Origin: Erwinia sp. E602
GTDB lineage: Bacteria; Pseudomonadota; Gammaproteobacteria; Enterobacterales; Enterobacteriaceae
Assembly (NCBI RefSeq): GCF_018141005.1
Contig: NZ_CP046582.1
Span: forward strand, 682,001-746,000
Direction of reading: 5' to 3'
DNA: 64,000 nucleotides
Each line of letters begins with the position of its first letter. Position 1 is the stretch's first letter. Under the pieces are notes generated by a model. It did no database searches, was not told the origin of the DNA, and saw only the letters and a program-made list of their open reading frames with translations. Made by a program: the position numbers and the translations under genes. Positions 43,723 to 53,417 of this stretch are shown piece after piece.

Positions 43723-44742
43723 ATGGTTACCATGCTGGATGTGGCAAATAAAGCGGGCGTGTCAAAAGCGACGGTGTCCCGGGTATTAGCAGGCAATAGT
43801 TATGTCAGTAAAACCACCCAGGATAAGGTATTTAAAGCGGTAGAAGAGACCGGTTACCGGCCTAATTTACTGGCGAGGAATCTGGCAACCAATAAATCCA
43901 ATAATATTGGCCTGGTGGTAACCAACACACTGTATAACGGCCCCTATTTTAGCGAGCTGTTATTCCAGGCGGCCACCGTCACCGAACAGCATGGCCGCCA
44001 GCTGCTGCTGGCCGACGGCAAGCACAACGCCCGTGAGGAGCGCCAGGCGATTGAGTTTCTGCTCGATTTGCGCTGCGATGCGGTGATTATCTACCCGCGC
44101 TTTCTCACCACGCGCGAGCTGGATGAGATTATCGAACAAACCAGCAAGCCGATTATTGTGGTTAACCGCCGGCTGGAGAAATACCCCGAACGCTGCGTGT
44201 TTGCCTGCCACGAACAGAATACCTTTGACGCCGTCAATTATCTGTTCAGCCAGGGGCACCGTGATATTGCGTTTATTGCCGGTGCGGCCGATTCCCCCAC
44301 CGGTATCAGCCGCCTTGAGGGATACCGGCGGGCGCTGCGGTCGCATCATATTGCCTGGGACGAGCGTCGCATTGCCCACGGAGCCTGGACGCCGCAAACC
44401 GGCTACGAGGCCGGGCTACAGCTGCTGTCGCGGGAAGTTACCTTTACCGCCCTGGTGGCGAGTAACGATGATATGGCCATCGGCGCGGCGCGGGCGTTTT
44501 ACGCCGCCGGCAAGCGCATTCCCGAGGATATCTCGTTGCTGAGCTTCGATGATATTCCCATGGCGGCCTTCTTTGTGCCGCCGCTGACCACCGTTCACGT
44601 GCCGGTAGGCGAGATGATCAGGCATACCTTTGTCAAACTGCTGGAGCTGCTTGATGACCAGCCCGCCGTGGTGGTACCGCAGTTCAGCGGTCAGCTGGTG
44701 GTGCGGGATTCGGTAGTCCCTGGGCCGTACCACGGCGGTTGA
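43723..44742 (+). CDS. ascG: LacI-family repressor, AscG-like
   Basis: A 339-residue LacI-type protein with the HTH MLDVANKAGVSKATVSRVLAGNSYVS and hinge ATN-KSNNIGLVVTNTLYNGPYFSELLF, closely like E. coli AscG. The effector domain shows RRLEKYP, SPTGISRLEGY, LVASNDDMAIGA and DISLLSFDDIPMA. It should repress the divergent PTS operon and itself through TGCAACCGGTTTCA at 43386, with release by a (phospho-)beta-glucoside. In E. coli AscG controls ascFB; here the linked genes are cellobiose-type. Confidence 0.88.
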   Translation: MVTMLDVANKAGVSKATVSRVLAGNSYVSKTTQDKVFKAVEETGYRPNLLARNLATNKSNNIGLVVTNTLYNGPYFSELLFQAATVTEQHGRQLLLADGKHNAREERQAIEFLLDLRCDAVIIYPRFLTTRELDEIIEQTSKPIIVVNRRLEKYPERCVFACHEQNTFDAVNYLFSQGHRDIAFIAGAADSPTGISRLEGYRRALRSHHIAWDERRIAHGAWTPQTGYEAGLQLLSREVTFTALVASNDDMAIGAARAFYAAGKRIPEDISLLSFDDIPMAAFFVPPLTTVHVPVGEMIRHTFVKLLELLDDQPAVVVPQFSGQLVVRDSVVPGPYHGG

Positions 44743-44782
44743 TCGCAGGCGTGCGGGCCTGTCGACGGCGTTAGCTGCCGAT

Positions 44783-44801
44783 TGAAATGATAACCATTAT
44801 C
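44783..44801. promoter_or_regulatory. Fur box upstream of fecI
   Basis: TGAAATGATAACCATTATC matches the 19-base Fur consensus at 15 positions, 47 bases before the chosen fecI start. It makes the sigma/anti-sigma pair iron-repressed as in E. coli. Confidence 0.8.
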
Positions 44802-44847
44802 AACTATCCTGCCCGGGTAAATTTTAACCCGGGTTGTGTCTCATTGT

Positions 44848-45375
44848 ATGCCAACACCAGTAAATCCGGCCGTTGCCGACCCTTTCGCCGATCTCTATCA
44901 GTCGCATCACCGCTGGCTGCAGCGCTGGCTGGCGCAGCGGTTAGGGTCGATGGCCGATGCCGACGATCTGGCGCAGGATACCTTTCTCCGCGTGCTGAGC
45001 GGCGGCAACGCGCCGTCCGTTCGTCAGCCAAAGTCGTTCCTCGTCACTATCGCCCGCCGGGTGATGGTCGATTTTTTCCGGCGCAACGCGCTGGAGCGCG
45101 CGTGGCTGGACCTGCTGGAGCAACTGCCGGAAGCGCATATGCCCTCGCCGGAGCTGCAGCACGGCCTGCTGGAGACCCTGCAGCAGATTGACACCATGCT
45201 CGACGGGCTGGGTGAAAAGGTGCGCCAGGCGTTTCTGCTGTCGCAGCTGGAAGGACTGACCTACCCGCAGATCGCCGAACGGATGCAGGTTTCGGTCAGC
45301 TCGGTGAAAAAGTATATGGCGAAGGCCACCGAGCACTGCCTGCTGTTCCGACTGGGTCTGGAGCTGAACGGGTGA
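44848..45375 (+). CDS. fecI: ECF sigma factor FecI
   Basis: About 175 residues from the ATG at 44848; a GTG at 44836 is an alternative, and neither has a good ribosome site. Sigma-2 (DPFADLYQSHHRWLQRWLAQRLGSMADADDLAQDTFLRV) and sigma-4 (LEGLTYPQIAERMQVSVSSVKKYMAKATEHC) regions are those of FecI. It directs transcription of fecA onward when ferric citrate binds FecA. It overlaps fecR by four bases. Confidence 0.92.
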   Translation: MPTPVNPAVADPFADLYQSHHRWLQRWLAQRLGSMADADDLAQDTFLRVLSGGNAPSVRQPKSFLVTIARRVMVDFFRRNALERAWLDLLEQLPEAHMPSPELQHGLLETLQQIDTMLDGLGEKVRQAFLLSQLEGLTYPQIAERMQVSVSSVKKYMAKATEHCLLFRLGLELNG

Positions 45376-46337
45376 ACCTGCAGATTAGCGACGGGCAGCG
45401 GCTGGCGCTGAAGATGGCCGCACAGTGGTACGCCACGCTGTGCGCCGGTGAAATCAGCCCGCAGCTGAGCAGTAAATGGCAGCAGTGGTATCAGCAACAT
45501 GAGGACCACCGCTGGGCCTGGCAGCGCGTCGAGTCGCTGCAGGGCCAGCTGCAGACTCTGCCCGGCCATCTCGGCTACCAGGTACTGCATCAGTCCCACC
45601 GCGAGGTACAGCAGACCCGCCGGCGGGTGCTTAAAAGCCTGCTGCTGCTGCTCGGCGTTGGCGGCAGCTGGCAGCTGTGGCGCTCGCCGGTCGGCGTCGG
45701 TCTGCGCGCCGACTATCACACCGCCACCGGCGAGCAGCGGCGGGTGCGGCTGCAGGACGGCTCTGAGCTGCAGCTGAATACCGCCAGCGCGGTGCGGCTG
45801 GACTTTACGCCGTCACAGCGGCTGGTGGCCCTCAGCCAGGGCGAGATCGCCATCACCACCGCCGCTGACCCCGGACGGCGGCCGTTTCTGGTCAGCACCC
45901 GCGAAGGGCGGCTGCGCGCGCTGGGCACCGAATTCAGCGTGCGCCAGTGGGATGATGCCACCACGCTCAGCGTGCAGCGTCACGCGGTTGAGGTGACGCT
46001 GCAGGCCGATCCGCAGGCGAGCCTGCGGGTGCCCGCCGGGCAGACGCTGCGTTTTACCGCTCGCCGTTTTGAAGCCCTGCAGCCGCTGAACGCCGCCGAT
46101 CTCGGCTGGCAGCGCGGCCTGCTTAGCGTCAGCAACCGGCGGCTGGAGGAGGTGCTGGCTGAGGTGGCGCGCTGGCGTCACGGCATGCTGATCTGCGATC
46201 CGAGCGTGGCGGATTTACGGGTCAGCGGCACCTTCCCGCTGGCGGATACCGACCGGCTGCTGGCGGTGCTGGTACAGACGCTACCGGTGAAAATTCAGAC
46301 GGTTAGCCGTTACTGGGTGAAGGTCAGCGCCGCCTGA
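45372..46337 (+). CDS. fecR: FecR anti-sigma/sigma regulator
   Basis: A 321-residue inner-membrane protein with a GTG start overlapping the fecI stop. A cytoplasmic domain of the DUF4880 type (AAQWYATLCAGEISPQLSSKWQQWYQQHEDHRWAWQRVE) is followed by one membrane helix (about residues 80-98) and a periplasmic FecR domain with DGSELQLNTASAVRLDF and the C-terminal STN-binding part. It carries the signal from FecA to FecI. Confidence 0.92.
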   Translation: MNLQISDGQRLALKMAAQWYATLCAGEISPQLSSKWQQWYQQHEDHRWAWQRVESLQGQLQTLPGHLGYQVLHQSHREVQQTRRRVLKSLLLLLGVGGSWQLWRSPVGVGLRADYHTATGEQRRVRLQDGSELQLNTASAVRLDFTPSQRLVALSQGEIAITTAADPGRRPFLVSTREGRLRALGTEFSVRQWDDATTLSVQRHAVEVTLQADPQASLRVPAGQTLRFTARRFEALQPLNAADLGWQRGLLSVSNRRLEEVLAEVARWRHGMLICDPSVADLRVSGTFPLADTDRLLAVLVQTLPVKIQTVSRYWVKVSAA

Positions 46338-46439
46338 CTGACTGATAAGAAAAATAATTCGCATTTGCATTGTCCCTTTTGCCCGCCTCATTCGACTTAT
46401 CTGCAGAGAGTATAAAAACATCCCTTTTCGGAGACGGTC

Positions 46440-48806
46440 ATGTCTGATTCTTCTGCCCGCGTGCTGTGGGTTTTACGCAATACTTCCCCTCTGGCCTTTG
46501 CCGTTCACTGTGCGCTGGTGCCGCTGGCGCTGGCGGCACCGGCCCTGGCCACCGCCGCCGTCAGCCAGCCTGCCGCGGCCCACTACCAGATAGCCGCCGG
46601 CGATCTCGACGCCGCGCTTAACCAGTTTGCGGCCACCGCCGGCCTCACCCTGTCGGTGGATGCGGCGCTGACCCGCGGCAAAACCAGCCCGGGGCTGAAC
46701 GGCAGCTACGCGCCGGAGCAGGGCCTGCAGGCTCTGCTGGCGGGCAGCGGCCTGCAGCTGAAGGCGCTGGGGGGCAATACCTTTACCCTGACGCCGCAGC
46801 CGCAGCCGGCCGCCGCTGGCGCGCTGACCGTGGTCGGCGACTGGCTGGCGGACGCGCGGGAAAACGACGTGTTTGAACATGCGGGCGCGCGTGACGTGAT
46901 CCGCCGCGAGGAGTTTGCCCGCAGCGGCGCGACCACCCTGCGTGAAGCGCTGAACCGCATTCCCGGCGTTAACGCACCGGAGAATAACGGCACCGGCAGC
47001 CATGATATGGCGATGAACTTCGGCATCCGCGGCCTCAACCCGCGCCTGGCCAGCCGCACCACGGTGCTGATGGACGGCATCCCGGTGCCGTTCGCCCCTT
47101 ACGGTCAGCCGCAGCTGTCGCTGGCCCCGGTGTCGCTGGGCAATATGGACGCGGTGGACGTGGTGCGCGGCGGCGGCGCGGTGCGCTACGGGCCGCAGAG
47201 CGTCGGCGGCGTGGTCAATTTTGTCACCCGCGCCATTCCAAACGAGTTTGCCGTTGAGGGCGGCATGCAGGGCATGCTGACGCCGACCTCGTCGCAGAAC
47301 GATCCGAAGGGCAGCGGAAACCTGCTGATCGGCGGTACCGCGGACAACGGTTTCGGCGCGGCGCTGCTCTACTCCGGCACGCGAGGCAGCGACTGGCGCG
47401 AACACAGCGCGACCAAAATCGACGACGTGATGCTGAAGACCCGCTACGCGCCGAACGAGGAGCACACCTTTACCAGCCTGCTGCAGTACTACGAAGGCCG
47501 GGCGCAGATGCCGGGCGGCCTGTCGCGCGCCAACTATAACGCTGACCGTTTTCAGTCCACCCGCCCGTACGATGAGTTCTGGGGCCGCCGCCAGCTGGCC
47601 AGCCTTGGCTATCAGTACCAGCCGGACGCGCAGCACAGGTTCAATATCCTGACCTTCTGGACCAACACGCTGCGCAGCGGCTACCTCGACCAGGGCAAGA
47701 ACATCACCCTGTCGCCGCGCGAGTACTGGGTGCGCGGCGTGGAACCGCGCTACAGCCAGAGCTTTAACCTTGGCGACAGCGCGCACGAAGTTGGCATCGG
47801 CTACCGCTACGTCAGCGAGTCGACCCACGAGCTGCGCTACACCAGCCTGGCGACCAGCCGGCTACTGCCAACCGGCAGCAGCCCGTACGATCGCGACACC
47901 CAGTCCGGCACCGAAGCGCACGCCTGGTACATTGACGATCGCATCGATATCGGTGACTGGACGCTGACGCCGGGCATGCGCTACGAGCATATCCAGTCCT
48001 ACCAGAACAACTTTATTAAGGGCGAAAAGCAGGAGATCGGTTACAACGCGCCGCTGCCGGCGCTGAACGTGCTGTATCACCTCAACGACGAGTGGAACCT
48101 CTACGCCAATACCGAAGGCTCGTTCGGTACCGTGCAGTACAGCCAGATCGGCAAAGCGGTCAGCAGCGGCAGCGTCGAACCGGAAAAAGCGCGTACCTGG
48201 GAGCTGGGCACCCGCTTTGATAACCAGGTGCTGCAGGCGGAAGCCGGGCTGTTCCTGATCAACTTCAGCAACCAGTACGACTCGAACCAGGTGACCGACA
48301 GCGTGACCGCGCGTGGTAAAACCCGCCACACCGGGCTGGAGAGCAAGCTGCGCTACGACCTCGGCGACCTGTCACCGACGCTGGAAAACCTGTCGTTCTC
48401 CGCCAGCTATGCCTACGTCAACGCGGTGATCCGCGAACAGGGTGACTACCACGGCAACCAGGTGCCGTTCTCGCCGAAGCACAAGGGCACGCTGGGGCTG
48501 GATTACCAGACCGGTAGCTGGACCTTTAACGTCAACAGCGAGTACCAGTCCGGCCAGTATGCGGATAACGCCAACACCCGCGCTGAGAGCGCCGACGGCA
48601 GCACCGGCCGCATCCCCGGCTTTATGCTGTGGGGCGCGCGTGCCGGCTACGACTTCGGCCCGCAGTACGCCAACCTCAACCTTGCCGTCGGCGTGAAGAA
48701 CCTGTTTGACCATGAGTACTTCACCCGCGCCTTTGATGACAACAATAAAGGCCTGTACGCCGGGCAGCCGCGCACGATCTATATGCAGGGCGCGGTGAAG
48801 TTCTGA
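46440..48806 (+). CDS. fecA: ferric citrate outer-membrane receptor FecA
   Basis: A 788-residue TonB-dependent receptor nearly collinear with E. coli FecA (774). After a long signal sequence comes the signalling STN domain ([30 protein letters not shown], about 48-125), the TonB box region (DALTV-like GALTVVGDW), plug ([27 protein letters not shown]) and a barrel ending YMQGAVKF. It imports ferric dicitrate and signals its presence to FecR. The 102-base gap before it should hold the FecI-dependent promoter. Confidence 0.96.
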   Translation: MSDSSARVLWVLRNTSPLAFAVHCALVPLALAAPALATAAVSQPAAAHYQIAAGDLDAALNQFAATAGLTLSVDAALTRGKTSPGLNGSYAPEQGLQALLAGSGLQLKALGGNTFTLTPQPQPAAAGALTVVGDWLADARENDVFEHAGARDVIRREEFARSGATTLREALNRIPGVNAPENNGTGSHDMAMNFGIRGLNPRLASRTTVLMDGIPVPFAPYGQPQLSLAPVSLGNMDAVDVVRGGGAVRYGPQSVGGVVNFVTRAIPNEFAVEGGMQGMLTPTSSQNDPKGSGNLLIGGTADNGFGAALLYSGTRGSDWREHSATKIDDVMLKTRYAPNEEHTFTSLLQYYEGRAQMPGGLSRANYNADRFQSTRPYDEFWGRRQLASLGYQYQPDAQHRFNILTFWTNTLRSGYLDQGKNITLSPREYWVRGVEPRYSQSFNLGDSAHEVGIGYRYVSESTHELRYTSLATSRLLPTGSSPYDRDTQSGTEAHAWYIDDRIDIGDWTLTPGMRYEHIQSYQNNFIKGEKQEIGYNAPLPALNVLYHLNDEWNLYANTEGSFGTVQYSQIGKAVSSGSVEPEKARTWELGTRFDNQVLQAEAGLFLINFSNQYDSNQVTDSVTARGKTRHTGLESKLRYDLGDLSPTLENLSFSASYAYVNAVIREQGDYHGNQVPFSPKHKGTLGLDYQTGSWTFNVNSEYQSGQYADNANTRAESADGSTGRIPGFMLWGARAGYDFGPQYANLNLAVGVKNLFDHEYFTRAFDDNNKGLYAGQPRTIYMQGAVKF

Positions 48807-48907
48807 TGCTTCACGCCGCAGGGTCCGGCAATGTGCGGAGCCATCATTTCACCGGCGGCCGGATGAGGTGTGGATGTTCTGCGGCGTGGCGTCTGTATAG
48901 TCCCCAA

Positions 48908-48929
48908 CGGGCCGCCTTCTGGCGGTCCG
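48908..48929 (+). promoter_or_regulatory. stem-loop between fecA and fecB
   Basis: CGGGCCGCC and GGCGGTCCG pair (one G-T) around TTCT. It may lower transcription or stabilise fecA mRNA, so that the receptor is made in excess over the importer. Confidence 0.5.
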
Positions 48930-48959
48930 CTTTGTCGTTATAAAACCGGAGAAATGGCC

Positions 48960-49865
48960 ATGATTCGCACCCTTCTGACGCTGCTCGGCGGCGTGCTCTT
49001 GCTGCTGACCAGCACCGTACAGGCGGTGACCGTCACCGACAGCAACGGCGAATTTACCCTGAACGGCGTGCCGCAGCGGGTGGTGGTGCTGGAGCTGTCT
49101 TTCGTTGACGCGCTGGCGGCGGTGGGCGTCAGCCCGATCGGCGTGGCCGATGACGGCGACGCGGCGCGAATTCTGCCGGCGGTGCGCCAGCGCATCCAGC
49201 CGTGGCAGTCGGTGGGCAGCCGGGCGCAGCCGAGCCTCGAAGCGATCGCCGCGCTGAAGCCGGACCTGATAATCGCCGACGCCGCCCGCCACGGCGGCAT
49301 TCTCGGCCAGCTGAAGCGCATCGCGCCGACGCTGATGCTGAAGTCGCGCAATGAGACCTGGGCGGAGAACCTGCAGTCGGCGGCGACCATTGGCCAGGTG
49401 CTGGGTAAGGACGCTGCAATGCAGCAGCGGCTGGCGCAGCACCGCCAGCGGATGCAGGCGTTTGCCGCCCGGTTGCCGAAAGGCATCACGGTGGCGTTTG
49501 GTACCTCGCGCGAACAGCAGTTTAACCTGCACAGCAGCGACGCTTACACCGGCAGCGTGCTGACCGCGCTGGGGGTTAAGGTGCCGCCGCCGGTCGGCCA
49601 GGCGGCACTGGCCAGCCTGACGCTGGAGCAGCTGCTGGCGCTCGATCCCGACTGGCTGATCGTCGCCCACTACCGCCAGCAGAGCATCGTGCGCGACTGG
49701 CAGCAGGACCCGCTGTGGCAGGTGCTGAAGGCGGCGCAGCAGCATCAGGTGGCGTCAGTGGACAGTAACGTCTGGGCGCGGATGCGCGGGCTGTTTGCCG
49801 CCGAGCAGATCGCCGCCGAGCTGGTGGCGATCCTGCATCACCGGCCGCTGGATAGCACGCCTTGA
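48960..49865 (+). CDS. fecB: ferric citrate periplasmic binding protein FecB
   Basis: About 301 residues from the ATG at 48960, which has GGAG at proper distance (an ATG at 48954 is too close to it). Signal peptide to about residue 22 (VQA). The mature domain shows LNGVPQRVVVLELSFVDALAAVGVSPIGVADD and LEAIAALKPDLIIAD, as in FecB. It delivers iron citrate to FecCD. Confidence 0.92.
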   Translation: MIRTLLTLLGGVLLLLTSTVQAVTVTDSNGEFTLNGVPQRVVVLELSFVDALAAVGVSPIGVADDGDAARILPAVRQRIQPWQSVGSRAQPSLEAIAALKPDLIIADAARHGGILGQLKRIAPTLMLKSRNETWAENLQSAATIGQVLGKDAAMQQRLAQHRQRMQAFAARLPKGITVAFGTSREQQFNLHSSDAYTGSVLTALGVKVPPPVGQAALASLTLEQLLALDPDWLIVAHYRQQSIVRDWQQDPLWQVLKAAQQHQVASVDSNVWARMRGLFAAEQIAAELVAILHHRPLDSTP

Positions 49866-50854
49866 GGGATCGCACGTTGCCGCGCATCTGTCTGCTGCTG
49901 GCCGCGCTGGCGCTGACCTTCTGGCTGTCGCTGTTCTGCTGGTCACCGATCGCCATCGGCCCCGGCCAGGCGCTGGCGGCGCTGCTGCCCGGCCCGCCTG
50001 CGGGTATCGCCCAGGCGCTGGTGTTTAACCTGCGCCTGCCGCGCAGCCTGGTAGCGATGCTGCTGGGGGCCAGCCTGGCGCTGGCCGGCGCGCTGCTACA
50101 GACCCTGACCCGCAACCCGCTGGCGTCGCCGTCGCTGCTCGGCATCAACGCCGGGGCGGCGCTGGCGATGGTGCTGGCCACCGCCTTCAATCCGGCGTGG
50201 GTGGCCGGTTATTCGATCGCGCTGCTGGCAGCGGTGGGCGGCGGCATCAGCTGGGGACTGGTGATGCTGTTGGGGCGCGGCTGGCAGCAGGCCGGCGATC
50301 GCAGCCGGCTAATCCTTGCCGGGGTGGCGGTGTCGGCGCTGTGCGCGGCGCTGACCCGCGCCACGCTGCTGCTGGCGGAAGATCACGCGTACGGCGTGCT
50401 GCACTGGCTGGCGGGGGGCGTCTCAAGCGTGCGCTGGCGCGAGTTCTGGCAGCTGCTGCCGTTTACCCTGCTGCTGGCCCCGCTGGCCTGCCTGCTGGCC
50501 GGGCGGCTCAACCTGCTGCGGCTGGGCGATGACGGTGCCAGCACGCTGGGCATTCACCCCGGCCGCCTGCGGCTGCTGATCAACCTGCTGGTGGTGCTGC
50601 TGGTCGGTAGCTGCGTCAGCGTGGCCGGGCCGCTGGCGTTTCTCGGCCTGCTGGTACCGCATATGGCACGGGCGCTGTTTGGCCACGATCTGCGCCGCCT
50701 GCTGCCCGCCGCGCTGCTGCTCGGCGCACTGCTGATGCTGCTGGCCGATCTGCTGGCGCGCGGGCTGGCCTTCCCCGGTGAGCTGCCTGCCGGTGCGGTG
50801 CTGGCGCTGGTGGGCGCACCGTTTTTTGTCTGGCTGGTGCGGAGGCGGGCATGA
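49862..50854 (+). CDS. fecC: ferric citrate permease FecC
   Basis: About 330 residues with a TTG start overlapping the fecB stop (a second TTG at 49877 is possible). Closely follows E. coli FecC (LVFNLRLPRSLVAMLLGASLALAGALLQTLTRNPLASPSLLGINAGAALAM-type opening seen in parts; end FVWLVRRRA). It forms the membrane channel with FecD. Confidence 0.92.
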   Translation: MRDRTLPRICLLLAALALTFWLSLFCWSPIAIGPGQALAALLPGPPAGIAQALVFNLRLPRSLVAMLLGASLALAGALLQTLTRNPLASPSLLGINAGAALAMVLATAFNPAWVAGYSIALLAAVGGGISWGLVMLLGRGWQQAGDRSRLILAGVAVSALCAALTRATLLLAEDHAYGVLHWLAGGVSSVRWREFWQLLPFTLLLAPLACLLAGRLNLLRLGDDGASTLGIHPGRLRLLINLLVVLLVGSCVSVAGPLAFLGLLVPHMARALFGHDLRRLLPAALLLGALLMLLADLLARGLAFPGELPAGAVLALVGAPFFVWLVRRRA

Positions 50855-50927
50855 GGCTGATAGCGATACTGACGCAGGGGACCCTGTCTGCCGGTAGGTC
50901 ATCTGCAGCCGGGGACGGAACGCTGAG

Positions 50928-51890
50928 ATGAAAAGAGTTTCTCTGGTCACACCCTTATTACTGTTGCTGCTGGCCACCGGCGCGCTGCTGTCGCTGCGTT
51001 ACGGCAGCGAAACGCTGAGCCTCAGCCAGCTGCGTCAGGCGCTGGACCCGGCCAGCGACCGCCACTTTGCGCTGATCGAATATCGCCTGCCGCGCCTGCT
51101 GCTGGCGCTGCTGGTCGGCGCGGCGCTGGCGGCCTCCGGCGTGCTGGTGCAGGGGGCGATCCGCAACCCGCTGGCCTCGCCGGAGATCCTCGGCGTCAAT
51201 CACGCCGCCGGTCTCTGCTCGGTGGCCGGGCTGCTGCTGTTTCCGGCGCTGCCGGTGGTGTGGCTGCCGCTGCTGGCGTTGGCCGGAGCGCTGCTGGCTT
51301 TCTGGCTGCTGCAGCGGCTGGCCGGCGGCGGCGCGCCGCTGCGGCTGGCGCTGCTCGGCGTGGCGCTGACCGCGCTGTATGCCAGCCTGACCGATTACCT
51401 GCTGCTGACCCGTCCGCTGGAGGTGGGCCAGGCGCTGCTGTGGCTGACCGGCAGCCTGTGGGGGCGTGGCTGGCCGTTTGTGCAGATCGCCGCGCCGTGG
51501 CTGCTGCTGCTGTTGCCGCTGAGCCTGTTGCTGTGCCGCGATCTCGATCTGCTGGCGCTGGGCGAGGAGCAGGCGGCCACACTCGGCGTCAGCCCGCCCG
51601 CCGCCCGCCGGCGCATCCTGCTGCTGGCGCTGGCGCTGGCGGCGATTAGCGTGGCGCTGTGCGGCCCGCTGAGCTTTATCGGCCTGGTGGCCCCGCACCT
51701 GACCCGGCGTCTGGTCGGCGGCCGCCACCGGCTGCTGCTGCCCGCCGCGATGGCGGTGGGGGCGCTGCTGCTGCTGCTGGCCGACCTGCTGGCGCGCACC
51801 CTGCACCCGCCGCTGGAGTTGCCCGCCGGTGTGCTGACCGCGATTATCGGTACGCCCTGGTTTTTCTGGCTGTTAATGAGGACTCGCTGA
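50928..51890 (+). CDS. fecD: ferric citrate permease FecD
   Basis: A 320-residue permease matching FecD (RHFALIEYRLPRLLLALLVGAAL, RNPLASPEILGVNHAAG, LLWLTGSLWGRGW). A 73-base gap separates it from fecC. Its stop overlaps the ATG of fecE. Confidence 0.92.
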   Translation: MKRVSLVTPLLLLLLATGALLSLRYGSETLSLSQLRQALDPASDRHFALIEYRLPRLLLALLVGAALAASGVLVQGAIRNPLASPEILGVNHAAGLCSVAGLLLFPALPVVWLPLLALAGALLAFWLLQRLAGGGAPLRLALLGVALTALYASLTDYLLLTRPLEVGQALLWLTGSLWGRGWPFVQIAAPWLLLLLPLSLLLCRDLDLLALGEEQAATLGVSPPAARRRILLLALALAAISVALCGPLSFIGLVAPHLTRRLVGGRHRLLLPAAMAVGALLLLLADLLARTLHPPLELPAGVLTAIIGTPWFFWLLMRTR

Positions 51891-52660
51891 TGACGCAACT
51901 GACCGTTTCCGGGCTGCGCGCGGGCTACGGCAGCACGCCGATCCTGCACGATCTCTCCCTGACCCTGCCCGCAGGGCGGATTACCGCGCTGCTCGGCCCG
52001 AACGGCTGTGGCAAATCCACGCTGCTGCGCTGCCTGGCCGGATTGCTTACCCCGCGTGCCGGGGAGATCCGTCTGAACGACACGCCGTTAAGCCACATTA
52101 CGCCGCGCCAGCTCGGCCGCCAGCTGGCGCTGCTGCCGCAGCAGCCGGTGACCCCGGAAGGCATCACCGTGGCTGAGCTGGTCGGCTACGGCCGCAGCCC
52201 GTGGCTGAACCTGTTTGGCCGGCTCAGCGGGCTGGATCGCCAGCAGGTAGCGGCGGCGATTGCGGAAACCCAGGTCGACGGGCTGGCCGACCGGCAGGTC
52301 AGCGAACTCTCCGGCGGCCAGCGGCAGCGGGTGTTTCTGGCGATGGCGCTGGCGCAGCAGACGCCGCTGCTGCTGCTCGACGAACCGACCACTTATCTGG
52401 ATATCAATCACCAGGTGGAGCTGATGGCGCTGCTCCACCGTCAGCAGCAGCAGGGCAAAACGGTGGTCACCGTGCTGCACGATCTCAACCAGGCCAGCCG
52501 CTACTGCGACCATCTGGTGCTGATGGCCGCCGGGCGTATCGTCGCCAGCGGCAGCCCACGGCAGGTGATGACACCCGACCTGCTGCGATCGGTATTCAGC
52601 ATCGACGCCGAAATCCATCCCGACCCGATCAGCGCCCGGCCGATGTGCGTGGTGCGATGA
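51890..52660 (+). CDS. fecE: ferric citrate importer ATPase FecE
   Basis: 256 residues from the ATG at 51890 (FecE of E. coli has 255); the longer open frame from 51659 is inside fecD. Walker A GPNGCGKSTLLR, signature LSGGQRQRVFLAMAL, Walker B LLLLDEPTTYLDI and VLHDLNQASRYCDHL. Last gene of the fec operon. Confidence 0.95.
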   Translation: MTQLTVSGLRAGYGSTPILHDLSLTLPAGRITALLGPNGCGKSTLLRCLAGLLTPRAGEIRLNDTPLSHITPRQLGRQLALLPQQPVTPEGITVAELVGYGRSPWLNLFGRLSGLDRQQVAAAIAETQVDGLADRQVSELSGGQRQRVFLAMALAQQTPLLLLDEPTTYLDINHQVELMALLHRQQQQGKTVVTVLHDLNQASRYCDHLVLMAAGRIVASGSPRQVMTPDLLRSVFSIDAEIHPDPISARPMCVVR

Positions 52661-52809
52661 CGCAATCCGCCCTTTTTGCGCATGTTTTGTCCCGACAGGG
52701 GGATAGAGTGTGGCGGCGTTATCGCAGGCAGGATAGACATTTTCGGTGACTATCTTTTAATCGATGCTGTGGCTACAATGTGACTACAACGTCGTATATG
52801 GAGAGAGTT

Positions 52810-53088
52810 ATGCAAGCAATCGTCAGGGCTCGTATCGATAATGCGCTTAAAAGCGATGCAACGCAGGTGTTAAGTGACTGTGGTCTGACGCTGAGCACCG
52901 CAATCCGTCTGTTTCTGGAGCAGGTGGTAATAAAGGAAGGACTGCCATTTGAAGTCAACCGCACGCCTAACGCCACCACGCTGGCGGCGATGGCTGAGGC
53001 TGATGAGATGGAAGCCCGCCATCGTCAAAATGAAGCTGACGGGTACAGCACAATCAACGAGATGATGGATAAACTTAACCGTGAATAA
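52810..53088 (+). CDS. dinJ: RelB/DinJ-family antitoxin
   Basis: 92 residues from the ATG at 52810 (GGAGAG upstream). The N-terminal ribbon-helix-helix (VRARIDNALKSDATQVLSDCGLTLSTAIRLFLEQVV) binds DNA, and the C-terminal acidic tail should wrap the toxin. CTACAA direct repeats at 52772-52777 and 52785-52790, just before the gene, may be part of its operator. It overlaps the toxin gene by eight bases. Confidence 0.87.
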   Translation: MQAIVRARIDNALKSDATQVLSDCGLTLSTAIRLFLEQVVIKEGLPFEVNRTPNATTLAAMAEADEMEARHRQNEADGYSTINEMMDKLNRE

Positions 53089-53389
53089 ACGTACCCGGCT
53101 GTTGCCTGCCGTTGAAAATACTAAGCAATTCCAAAAGGACTGGGACAGCTGCAGGCGCGCCGGTCGTTATGATATGAATAAAGTGGCTGTCGCCATGACG
53201 CTGGTTTATTCGGGTAATCCCATTCCCGCTGATTATCTGGACCATCCTCTCAAAGGAAAGGATTATCAGAAAGGTGAGCGCGAGCTTCATGTTGGCGGCG
53301 ATCACCTGCTAATTTACCGCTTTAACGCTGAAAGAACGCTGCTCACCTGGATTCGTTTCGGCACCCACAGCGAGCTGTTTGGCCGCTAA
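53081..53389 (+). CDS. yafQ: YafQ-family mRNA interferase toxin
   Basis: A 102-residue RelE-superfamily toxin of the YafQ branch: KQFQKDWDSCRRAGRYDMNKVAVAM, LDHPLKGKDY, RELHVGGDHLLIYR and the C-terminal catalytic His in FGTHSELFG. YafQ cuts mRNA on the ribosome at Lys codons. The residues expected for activity are present, so the pair looks intact. It lies between the fec operon and an opposed porin gene. Confidence 0.87.
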   Translation: MNKRTRLLPAVENTKQFQKDWDSCRRAGRYDMNKVAVAMTLVYSGNPIPADYLDHPLKGKDYQKGERELHVGGDHLLIYRFNAERTLLTWIRFGTHSELFGR

Positions 53390-53417
53390 GCATACCGTTA
53401 GTCACCAACCTCTGACG

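Noticed and set aside
46473..47828. 451-residue open frame on - opposite fecA
   Set aside because: No domain or start site; fecA on + is certain.
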